A stretch of 64,000 bases of DNA from Protonemura montana (lineage: Eukaryota > Arthropoda > Insecta > Plecoptera > Nemouridae). The notes under the pieces were generated by a model. It saw only the letters and a program-made list of their open reading frames with translations. It had not been told where the DNA came from and searched no databases. The translations under genes were made by a program, and so were the position numbers. Shown here in pieces: positions 12,656-24,100 of the stretch (the first letter of the stretch is position 1; the number at the start of each line of letters is the position of its first letter). The DNA lies in contig OX387610.1 in the NCBI GenBank assembly GCA_947568835.1, forward strand, positions 9,573,501-9,637,500, read 5' to 3'.

Positions 12656-15600
12656 AAGAGAAACTAAAAGAAGCGCATAAACCTATTTTTAATTATTGAG
12701 TGTTGAGACAAAAAAAAAAGTTTGATTCTATTAATGTTTGCTATTTATAGCAAAGTTTCTGTAATCTCTATAATTTCTGTAATCCACTGATCGTCGATCA
12801 AAAAAAAATCTTTAAACAATGCATGAAACAAACCGTACACCGTTTCATACCGGAAATACCAAAGTCCGTCAAAGGCAAACCACCTAACTAGTATTATTAT
12901 TACAATGGTTTGTCAGAATTCCTTGACCAACAGAACAAGAATGAACACTAAAATTACTTGTACGCTCTCAACCAAAAGTAATAACACTAATAAAAATAAT
13001 CGAAAATGAAAAGCGACCATCGAACTATTGAGTAACGAACTCAAACCTTTTGTTTTCTAATATCCCTGCTGTTTTGCCTGAAAGTGAACGCTCTTTCCAA
13101 CTACTCGAGACGGTCGATCGCACCATGATAAAGCAGCGAACAGCGAGCCGGTGTTCTTCGCCATCATTGAAAGTGAAATTGCCTTCCGTGCTAGAGCGAG
13201 ACAGAACTGCAGAATGCAGAGCAACAGTTAGCAGGAGGTAACCTTAGCAACGGCGCTGTCTGCATTTGACCCAATAGCCTACTTGGTCGCGTTGTGCACA
13301 TGCATTGTAGGTGCATCTATAGGTGCTACTATGATAATCATGAAAATATGAGTAAGTCTAATTGCGATTGCACGCTTTGTGATCTTTTAATTAGGGCCAA
13401 TTTGCTAGTAATTAAAAACGTGCAGTTTTTGGATATATGGTTATTGTTTGGAAGTGTGTGCTGGCTAGACCAATCAAGAACGGTGTGGGCATAGGTGCAT
13501 TCAGAAATAACCTTTAGAATGGTTTTTTTTTTACCAAAAATATCTTTCCATTGGCTTGAAGTTACTGAGCTTCTTGTTCAATCAAAGCCTTTCCTTAAAT
13601 TAAGCAATGATTCTGCTAACATTCCATATAATTAAGCCAAATTAAAAGCAATTGTTCTGTGCATGAGTAATGCATTATAATGCAATTGCCCAATATAATT
13701 AAATGAAATTGTACGAGGACCGAGCATACAATTAAATACCCCTTTCACACTTAAATGCACTAAAAATTGTCAGGTATATAAATGAAAATACCGAGAAAAC
13801 AATTAGACACATGAGCATTGTTTCAGTGATTTGAAACGGAATTATGTGTGTAATTAGCATTGTCATCAAAATTGGAAAAGAAAAGGCTATAAAATGAGTT
13901 GTGAATGGTTGAATACTATATTCAACTATCATGATACTACTATCATCATATAAAGATTAATCTGGCAAATCTTTTTTGCTCAAACTCTCAGCTAAGCATA
14001 ATAAAATTGTAATTATGATAAAAATCTGGCGTCAACTTTAAAGATCTTGCAACATACCTGAATCGTAGTTGCAGCTAATTTATCTATTCCAAGATGAGTA
14101 CGTTAAATCATATCATGATCTGGTCTTGTCGACGACTGTACACCAAAGCATTCTTAGCAATTGGTGTAAGAGACCTTGCCAGTCTTAGTTGCTAAGTGAT
14201 TGCACCTTGGGAGACTTACGCTACTTCCACGATTATCGTATATCTCAAATAGGTATTTCTATTGCTGCGTGTGAACAGGTAGAGTTTCTTGACCGTACCC
14301 GTACCGCAATCAAAATGAGGGAAACTCGCTAATACGAAGAAACCCAGAAGTTACTGATAGGCTGTGATCGTGAAGATTGAACATTAAACTGCAGATAACT
14401 GTTAAAAAAAAGATTCGGATCAATATTAAAGATAGCAAGAAAAAAAATCGTTCATCACAAAATCATTTCAGACACTTATAACGCGTTGTTTTCTCTCAAT
14501 TGAAACATTCGATAGACAGAAAACGTCTGAGGTTAAAACTTCAAACCTCAAATGTTATCATATAACAACGTACTTCGCTTATAGCTAAGATACACAACTT
14601 CAACACAGCACTGCGTTCGGTATTTAGACAAACTATACGTACGAGTTACGAGACCCTGTTATGCATTTCAATGTTCGTAAAACACAACAAAAAAACAGGT
14701 AACTCGCATTGAATATGGACATATTTTATGCACGAGAAATTATGGCAACGTATTACACGCGTAATGGCTCATTTTTTAGTTTTTCTTTCCGGTGAGGCAT
14801 TGGGCCAATGTGTAAGAACGCGTGGTAATGAGCGTCGGACGCCTGAGAGGTTGAGCCGTTAGCACGGAGACTTTAACGCGCGAACGACGACGAGCTCTAT
14901 TTTCTATTTGAATTCACACGATCCAGCCGCCTGCGCCGCCTTTCGGCATTGAGAAATCGTTCGGTGTAATATTTGAACGTGATCTTAGATCTGGCTAATG
15001 GACAATAATCGGATGGCAAACCCATTCTATAGGTTGTGTAAATGATTTTTACTCTGTACCTGTGCGATTTTCATCGAGTCGGTCGACACGATTTTAGTCG
15101 GAATGTTTCAGCTATCGTGTCGTCGTTTCTTCTGCAATTGGGTTCGAAATCGACGATGACAACAGTTACTAAATAAGTTCTCTAATTAGATTGGAAAATT
15201 GGCCAACTCTACGTGAAGATAGATCGTCAAAAACGATAGTACATGGATGTACAGAATTTCGCAAAATTATTTTGCAACCTGCTCTGGGAACTAGTTCGCG
15301 AGTGAATATTGCAACTGTTCTGTAAACAAGAACGTGATTCAAAACTGTTCTGTTGCTTGTTATTTCGGATAAAAACATCTCAAATCAGACAAAACAATTA
15401 AGTAAATCTTGTGACACAAAAGTCGCTCACGAAGTCGACTAATAAGACACTGTAAAAGTAACATGTTAGAATGTGTATTCGAATCTCTTAAACAGTAAGA
15501 CGTTACCATCAAATTCCGTATACCTTTTGTTATATTACGAGCAACGATATGACCAAACACAATGGCCATTGTTGGCTAAGAAACCAACCAAAGGCTGCTT

Positions 15601-18600
15601 GAGACCAAGAGAAAGAATGAGAATTGAGGAAGCGAACGCTGCGGATTGAATCACAGAGCGCGTCGTTGCAGGAAAGAGTTGCTGCTTTTCGCCACGTCAA
15701 GGTCTCGGCGAGCCGCGAAACGAATTTTTGCACTTTTACTTGCCTCGGCGTTTTGCGATCGCCAGTTTTATTTTTAGAAACTCTTAAAAGCCTTTTAAAA
15801 ACTATGACCGGTGAACGGGGAATCGTGCTACTTCCTTGGAGATGCATTTATAAAGTTATCGAATAGATGCTAATTTCTAAAGATTGCACCCGAATGGCGC
15901 AGCTGAGATCGAAGTTTGATTTTGCTAATATAGGATAGATTTTTGTCAGGATTTTGTATTCATAATAATTTAGTGCTCTTCCAACAGCCATTTTTAACCC
16001 TAGTAGACGATCATCAATATTGAAGATTTTAAAGCTTGTTAGGAAAATATAGTATTAGGTCGGTGGTATTATAAATGTGTCATTTAAAATGTAATGTTGC
16101 CAACTTAACCATGAACCGTGGTGCTCACTTACCATGAAGCTATTGCGATCACACTGCCATCTGTTTAGTTTCGGTCCCTGTTGAGAAAAGAAATCTTTTA
16201 GAAAAGAAAATATATAAAAATGTTAATGAAAACTCCACAAACGAAAAAAATATACAAGCGATGTCAGCTGGGTGAACCAAGGGCTAAAAAAAATTATTTA
16301 ATGTAAAAATCATGGGTATAGAGAAAAATTTCGGTTCTGTAAATTTGAGGCACATTATGACACTTTAAACTTGTATAGAGTTATAACTTCCCAAGTCTCT
16401 CTACAAACATCGACAACAATACGTGTAGCTCTGTGAAATCCCTGGCAAAATATTCAAGAAGAAAACAACAAATGACTATTATAACCGTGTACAATAATAG
16501 GCTCATGCCGACTCAAATGATTGTTGTTACGCGTTCTCTCCATCTCTAGGAAGAGTAACCACGGACTAAAGCGTCTCGCTTGACAAATCGGCGCACGCTC
16601 CGTTAAGACGACTTCCTCGCGCGCAAGCCACGGATTTAGAAATTAGAAAAATAATATCTGGATCAGTTGCGGTTCATGTGGCACGGTGGTTATCGAGCAA
16701 GTCTTGCAAGGAAATGTGGCAGTTTAGTGTTAAGCCAGTGGCACGGTAGTGTTGGAAACGCATTGGTAAAATAATGTAAACCTGGAAAATTGGAAAATCG
16801 GGTGAAAAATGGTGAAAGATTTCGTAAAACGGATGTGCGTACAAAAACAACTAAAAAAAATGCTTTCGCAACTGAGGTTTTTTTTCTGTAACAATAACCT
16901 AACTTTTTTTCATCGCTGATTTGTCATTGATTATGAAAAAATGATCTATTTATATTTATTTAAGATAATTAAGCTGTTGATTAACTTACTGTTGGACAAT
17001 TTAAATCACTTTTTAAATCTAAAACTTAGCTAAGACATAATCTCTAAAGTCTTGGCAGGTCAAGTAAGTCTCGGAGTCCATTTCACGTTTCACGTTTGCT
17101 ATCACATATGACTTTGATAATTTTTTAACAGATTTCAATTAAAAATGATGCTTTACTCAGTTGAACTGGTTGTAAAAGTTACTAGAAACTTGCTAATTAC
17201 GAAAATCCGCATAAATAAATTGTATTCTCAAAGTATTCGCGAAAACTATTGTAATAATGACCAATGACCACGTTAATTTACCAGTTAAAAAATTAATTAA
17301 ATACACTATTACACTCCGATTCACACATTTAGTTCATCAATGCGCCCAAAAAGTAATTCATATTCTGTGATAATTAGACATTGGAATAAGTGCAAGTTCA
17401 CCAGCGGACGTCGAACAAGTTTTAGAGAAAATGCACTGAAATCAAGATTAAACGGTAATTTGTACCTTGAAGCGTCCGGTAATTCAGTCAAGCATACCGC
17501 AGGATGTTGAAATCGAAACGCTCAAAGCCAAGTTTCTAAGATTTTACTTTTATTATTATTTGTTCAGTTATTTTTCATCGCTAATTATTTAACTGTACTC
17601 ATTTGTGTACAGTGATAATAATGGATACGTATATCTTGAGTTTGAAACAAAGTCATGAGTAATGTTTATGTTTAAATGCAAGTGAGTTTGTCATCAAACC
17701 AATTCAATTGCATGACTGTAATTTAAAACTTTCTTTGCAAACGCTAAGTAGTAATACCATTGTTGCGTATGTCGCCAAGTTTTCCGGCTAAATATCTAAG
17801 TAAGTCATGTCTATGTCGTAGCAAGTCGTAGATAATATAGTAATTGTCTTTGAGTTAGGATTTAAACACTGGATTCTTTAAGCGTTTCTGGCATCGCAAG
17901 TGGCCTTTACGAAACGTGCTAAATTAGTTTTAAATCATCAGAATTGGCCAACGAGAATGGCGGATATCCTTTGCCCTTCAACAAAAGTTGGGGAACTATT
18001 TGGAAACTTGCATGGCTCACAGCAATTTGGTTTCCCAATCTAGATGCATTTATCAGAATTCCCTGATAGCTCTCGGGTAGGCAATTAGAATAGTACGGCT
18101 ATGTGTGAGATACTTTGAAAAGGGGTTAAGTATGATGTATTTGTTGTTTTTGACGGACAATCGTATCTGTCATGTTACGTAAGATGACCATAAACGTTCG
18201 TTAAGGGGTTTAAGGTTTAATTGAGGTTTGGTAATTTTTCGTTAGAGCCGAAGAAAAAAAAATACGGAAAATTTCGTAGCAAAAACTTAATACAATATTT
18301 TTTTAGCCCTAAAAGTAATATATTCTTGATTTTTATGTGTGATTTTAAATAGTTTAAGAAGTCACACAAGCTCCAATGATACTCAAAAATTTCTATCATG
18401 GGGAGGCGATCATAGTTTTGATTATTTAAAATTGTTCACAATTTATGTGAACTTAAATTATGCAGATGTGATTTTTTTTTGTATGTAAGTTTATTTTGGC
18501 ACCCAATTTATTTTAAGTAGATATCAGGCAAATTGCCATTAAATCGTTTGCTGTTTAAAACAGTAGTTTTGCTAGTAGCTTTTAGTTGTGGTTTTGCTCA

Positions 18601-20214
18601 AGTATTTCTATAAAAACATTACAAAATTGGCGCAAACCGACACAAGCCTTAATTTCCTTTCAGAAAAACACTTTTAGATCGTGAGACTACTCTCAATTTC
18701 ACTCGAATCCCACGGAAGATCTTCACATACCCATATCACTCACAAGACCTCACGAACCAAACACCATATGCACGCGGTCATCCCATGCGTGCAACATGAA
18801 ACGATCACCATGACAACAATGCGCGTTGCTAAGTTACCCAATGAATTGCAGAAAGTCAATAAACAGTTTTGAAAGTGAACGACGAACAGTTGGCCACACT
18901 GCAGTTTCACTTTCTTCCACTCTGCCTTTCTTGCAGACTCTTTATATATCCATCGACTCTGATCGAACACGAAGCAGTACTCACTTGTTTCATGATTTCA
19001 ATTGTTTTTCAAGAAATTAGCATATTATGATTCTTCTATGATTCATATATTATTTTTTTAATTTTTAAACATTATAAATTGTTATCAAAACACACTTCTT
19101 TGATTCGAATTGCATGTATTTCAAAACCCATTGATGCAAAGTTCACAATCTTTACAAAAGGTAAGGTACGGTTTAACACCCAAAAATATTTCAAACATTT
19201 CAAACTTTTTAACCATTTTTTTTTTTGTTGCTGTTGCCAACAATTACATAGATTTATTGTTTTATTATTGCATTTATTTTTAAAACAATGGCAGGTGCAT
19301 TTCAGAAATGCAAGAAGAATGCTTTTAGAAATCGTTATAGTGATTATAACATTATAGTACATCTGAAAATGTTATTTTTTTAAATTATAAATTATGCACT
19401 ATCACATGGGAAGTACATCAAAACTAAAGTCTTACATTAAATACTTGCGTGTTTCAGTGGAGGGAAGAAAACAATCAAGATCTTTTTCAGCGATGTTCGA
19501 AATTTGAAACGGTGAAAAGTCTAAATCTCTCATACAAAATAAATAAGATCATTATCAAAAAGAAAAATTGTGTACCCAAAATAACGTGTATTAAACTACA
19601 TAAGCCCAGCCGTAAAATTAGGAAATAATGCAACGGTATTACTAAAGTTAGATAAATGATCTGTAAAATTGAACAGGGGTCCTTACAGAGTATTTAAATG
19701 TTATTACTATCTGTTTCTCGTGGCAACCATGATTTATCGAAACAGAATTATTTCACTCTCCTTTCGCTTTTTTTCAAATATGCCCGAGCACTTTTACTTG
19801 CACTAGGCAAAGAAAGTTGCCGCACGTCTTGTTGTTATTATTGCTTTGAAACTATTTTTAATGGCTATTTAATTTATGGGGATGACAGTAAAATACAATC
19901 GGCAATTTTTTTTTTAGGTATCACAAAAAAAGAATAGATATATTTTTTTATGTTTATAATTTGCAGATGCTGCGTTGTAAGTGATATTGCGTTAATTATA
20001 ATTGTAAATTTGTAACGATGAGAGAGAAACATACCGATCGGATATAAAATCATTTATAGCCATCTATTGTAAATTATTTCAACGAAGCGTAACCATACTT
20101 AAAGTATAAAAAATTAATTTTTCAATCCCCCCCCCCCCCCCCCCCCCACCACCTGACATGCCACTGGCTTTCAATTCTGTGTTGTCCAGCAAAATCGAAA
20201 AAAATGTGTTGATT
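12656..20214. other. intergenic DNA upstream of the protease gene
   Basis: Mostly AT-rich. GC-richer patches occur at about 13080-13250, 14820-14960, 15600-15780, 16545-16650 and 18680-18970. They have short open frames on both strands but no recognisable protein, and could be regulatory DNA or untranslated exons. A pure C run of about 23 bases lies at about 20126-20148. No gene supported. Confidence 0.5.
18941..18980 (+). promoter_or_regulatory. possible TATA-containing core promoter
   Basis: CTCTTTATATATCC at about 18938-18951 lies at the end of a GC-richer segment (18680-18970). That segment also carries CCATGACAAC and GTTGCTAAGTTACC, which resemble halves of an X-box. The site is 2 kb upstream of the first identified exon of the protease gene on the same strand. 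No transcription start can be shown; the assignment rests only on motif and position. Confidence 0.15.
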
Positions 20215-20470
20215 TTCTACCTTTCGTTTTGAGTATTATTATTTATTATTATTTATTCGTTTTATTATTATTATGGTGCAATTACAAACCTATCACAGAT
20301 CTGTACTCAAACGCGGACTCGAACCCCAATCTCCACCTATCGCGGGTGTTGCTCTAACCCATTGAGCTACTTGGACACTGGCTTTTTTGAGACGATTTTA
20401 GTGTATTTGATGAGAATGACAGATATCCAAGGAGTAGAACCAAGAGGCTGTGAATACTCACAGTCACTCT
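20215..20470 (-). mobile_element. tRNA-like SINE, copy 1
   Basis: Read on the minus strand, TAGCTCAATGGGTTAGAG (box A-like) and GGTTCGAGTCC (box B-like) lie in a tRNA-like arrangement at 20375-20303, followed by a TAA-rich tail down to about 20220. The T-stem does not pair well, so it is not a working tRNA. Upstream of the tRNA part is a block of about 90 bp (CCTCTTGGTTCTACTCC, GTCATTCTCATCAAATACAC) also found ahead of the copies at 44738 and 57895, so that block belongs to the element. Confidence 0.7.
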
Positions 20471-20880
20471 GATTCTAGTGACGCTATATCACGTCACAAC
20501 CTGTCAATCTCGAGTAACTCCAATTTGACGTTGGATGCGTTTTTAGACAAGGTATTTTTTGCATTCATTTAGTGCATGTAATCGACAATAAATTTGTATT
20601 ATGAAAATTAGAACTATGAAAATGAAAATGATGAAATTATAAAACAAAAATGTTCTTGGCTGTAAAATTAAAAAACACTACCACGCTGATTACAAAATAA
20701 TAAATAGACAATGTAAGTTGAGAGTTTCTCACTCAAATTTGGAGTAAAAACAAATGTTTTGTCCCATACGATTAGCATGCAGCCCCTTGGATACATTCGC
20801 CTCAAAAGCTACCTTCTCTTTCGAACAGAACTTCACTACAGAACTGTAGTAAATAAGATTGTACAGCATTTTTTCTCACT

Positions 20881-20896
20881 CAGCTGTCGTGACTCA
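20881..20896. promoter_or_regulatory. E-box plus AP-1-like site before first known exon
   Basis: CAGCTG (20881-20886) and TGACTCA (20890-20896) lie 4 bp apart, about 70 bp before the first known exon of the protease gene. Known transcription factor motifs, but no proof of use. Confidence 0.2.
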
Positions 20897-20962
20897 TGCA
20901 CAAGAACAAGAAAAAAAAAAAAAAAAAATTAGACTAACGTTTCGTTAATTGTTTGTTTCCAG

Positions 20963-21019
20963 CTAGCCACGCTTCGTCACAGGGTAACGGATCGTTAGGG
21001 CCGGCGTCGCGGCGCCATC
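20963..21019 (+). other. 5' untranslated part of the start exon
   Basis: The polypyrimidine run GTTTGTTTCCAG ending at 20962 looks like a splice acceptor. The 57 bases after it are GC-rich and lead into the first ATG at 21020. This suggests at least one upstream untranslated exon that I could not place. Transcription could instead start locally. Confidence 0.5.
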
Positions 21020-21106
21020 ATGGCGTCGACACGCGCCATCTTGATCGCGGTGGCGTCGACAATGGCGTTGCTCGCGTCGATAGCGACGCTCACGGCAGCG
21101 CAAACG
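21020..21106 (+). CDS. protease exon 1: start and signal peptide
   Basis: The ATG at 21020 opens MASTRAILIAVAS, then a hydrophobic Ala/Leu/Ile run to TLTAAQT, a textbook signal peptide (residues 1 to about 26). The exon ends ACG|GTGAGT in phase 0. A second ATG 14 codons in would shorten the signal peptide, so the first is preferred. The exon is unusually GC- and CpG-rich (tcg/gcg codons) compared with its flanks. Confidence 0.85.
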
Positions 21107-24100
21107 GTGAGTGTCACGATAAAGTTGGGTTTGGCTCGTTTTTCGTTGGCAACTAAGTTTTAGGTGGAGTTCCTCAGGGTACTGTAGCCAGGTACCAAGG
21201 GAAGATTTGTTTCTTTTGTGCTGTTAAGCAACGCATTATTTCGTCACCTGGGTCAGTAGCAAGTTGGTCTAATATCGTCGGTGAATGAGTGGGTGATGAT
21301 AAAAATGACGATGAAGCTGATCTAGAAACGAGACGTGGAAACCTGGGTGCTAGAATGTAGACTCCTGTCGACGAGCATCAAGATACATAATATCTAATCT
21401 AAAAGACTGGTATGATTTTGAATTTGAAACGGGAACTTGACCAATTTGGCCAATTCTGTTCGGGAGATAGATTAGAGGGATGCAATTTACTACAAAACTG
21501 CACTCGCTTTGTTTATCAACCTCTCGACAGCATAGATTTGTGGAAGAATCATGTTGTTCGAGTTGTACCGTCCTTCGGAAGAAACATTAGGCCAGTAGTA
21601 CCCTTGATGGTCTTCGACAGGAGAAATCTCTGTGCCGGCCAGGGCTTCCCCTCCTCCCTTCTAGGCTAGGCTCGGTTCATCAACATTGCTTACTCATCCA
21701 TCGACGCTATGAGACCAGTACCACAGAGCGGCAGTCAAAAATCAAATCTAAACTTGCTTCAATTCCAGCTCAAGACCTGGAATCTAAGATTACTATTGTA
21801 CCAGTTGAAGGTCTCCTTGAGATTAAAAACTCTCTAACGTTCTCAAGATTAAATTAACTATAAGCACGTGTATTATTGTTCTTTGATCTGATGACTCACT
21901 TCTTACCAAGCTAGGGAAATGGAAAGGTCGACATGGCTGAGATGATTATCTCGGTAAAGAAGAATGGTAAAGGATGGTGTACCTAGCGGCTATAGTGCTA
22001 CCGTTTATTGAAGGACTCATTAAGAGGATGGTAATTGCCTATTATTACCTATTCTAATTGATTAGGGTAATTGAATAGACATGCAAGAGATGAGATGTGC
22101 CTGTATTAGGTGTTGTGTTGGTTTTTAGAAAGAGAAAAATATATGTCAGTTAAAATAAGTTCCATTTATAGACAGCTGGTCGATGAGGAAATGGCTTCTG
22201 ATTTGTTATCGATACCCAGATGTTGTTGAAAGAAATTATTGTCTGTATTCTCTGTGTTTTTTTTTTTGGTGGTCACGAAATAACTGCGGTTGTCAAAGTA
22301 AATGACGTTGTATTTGTAAGCTTTTTTTTTAAGTGAAGTGGAAGATATTTTGCAGTAGGTATAAAAAGACGAGGCGTGATCTGGACAAACTGATGAAATG
22401 AAAAGTGGTAATTGTTTTTGGTATCGTGAATGGTGGAAACGAACTCAGAATATTTTTAGCACAATAATTTGGCTTTGGCGTTGAAGTTGAGATTTTTTTT
22501 ATTATTTTTTTATTTTTTGGAATGGTGAAAAGTTTCATAGGTTCTATGGAAACTGTATCTGCGACTTTCAATCTTACAGTGTGTCTGGATTTTTGATAGA
22601 AAGAGCTGGTTAAAGCTAAATGTAATCAAAATTAACAAAACTCATTTCAAATAGTTTTTGTTAAAACTAGTGCTAAGGATAAATCAAGTAGACATGAGTC
22701 TAAAAACCATCGTAATCAAAATTAATCTGACATTTGCTGTAAGCGAATGATGTTACAAAAATGCAAGCCAAAAATATTTTTAAAAGTAGGAAGATGATAT
22801 GACGCAAAAAAATAATTGTGGCGGACATTTCCAAAGAAAAGGCACGCTTGGAAAGATTAAGAATGATCTAAATATTAGAGCAATAAAAAAACAATCAATT
22901 TTTTAATCACTCGCGATTAACATTTGATCAAAAAAGTGTAACCCGAGTCAAACCCGATGGCCATGTCCCACCTCACCCGATTGGTCAACCAAGTCAACGT
23001 CGACTGCCCGGCAAGAATTTTGCGCTCAGACTACTCTGTCAAACTAGCATGGCCTTGTCGAGACTATCCGGATAAACACCTGTGCCAGAAGGATACTCTT
23101 TCAGTGCTGCAAGAGTCCTGCAAATCCTGGAAAACAGCTGTCTCCTCATTGGAAACTGTACATACGGGTTTGTTCTAGTCAAACTAGTGTCAAACTTTAC
23201 TAGGGTTATGAGGGATAAAACACCTAAATGAGTTCTGGAAGTCCTAAGAAACCGCTGATCCCTTGTTGAAAACATATAAAGGTTTTTCCAGGCAAACTAG
23301 CGCCCTTGTCAAGGTTAGAGAGGGGGAAACACGTGAGTCCAGGGATTCTCTTACAGTGAAAATGAGTTCTGGAAATCTTGGAAATACTATTGGCCCTGCA
23401 TAACTTCCAAAGTTAATTTTGGAAACCCACCCTAACTAAGAGTCATGCTTTTTTCAGCCAATGTTCTACTGTCAAACATTAGCTCTAAAAATCATGGAAA
23501 ACAGATGGCCTCATGCTTAAAACAATATCAGGGTGCTTTTCGGTCAAACTAAAGTTCTTGGCAACGTTATAAGTGGCAAAACACCTGTACCATATGGAGA
23601 TGCTTTTAGCCAGAATGAGTCCTGAAAGTCCTATAAACAGCTAGTTACTTGCTTCTTACTTCTTTGGGTTTGATTTAAGTCCATTTTCAGTCCTTGCTAT
23701 GAGGCTAAACGCACCTGTGCCCATCGTATCAACGTGCAAACCCACCAAATCATACACAGCTTTCCAAAAAAACAATAATCAAAGCAGACTCACGAGAAGC
23801 TATTCAAAAGTAGACGACATTGAGACAGATACCATTGCCCCCCAAACAAACAAAAAACCTAACCAACAATCGAAATCAACACTTGCCAGACATGAGCTAC
23901 ATATATCGACCAACTGGTCCAGCGGTACCGAATTCGCGACGACCTTTTAAGGCAGCTCTCGTCAATACCGGAGTGTACCGTGTTGTGGTGGCCGCCTTTG
24001 GAATGTGCTCCGGTTACCTTGTGACGTTGCTTGCGTCGTGCACTTCGCAATGGGGCAAGGATACAACGCGGACCGGCCGACATTGTTGTCCAAGCGACGG

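Noticed and set aside
20303..20375. tRNA gene candidate on the minus strand
   Set aside because: Box A and B are present but the T-stem and acceptor do not pair, and the same upstream block recurs in other copies, so it is a SINE.
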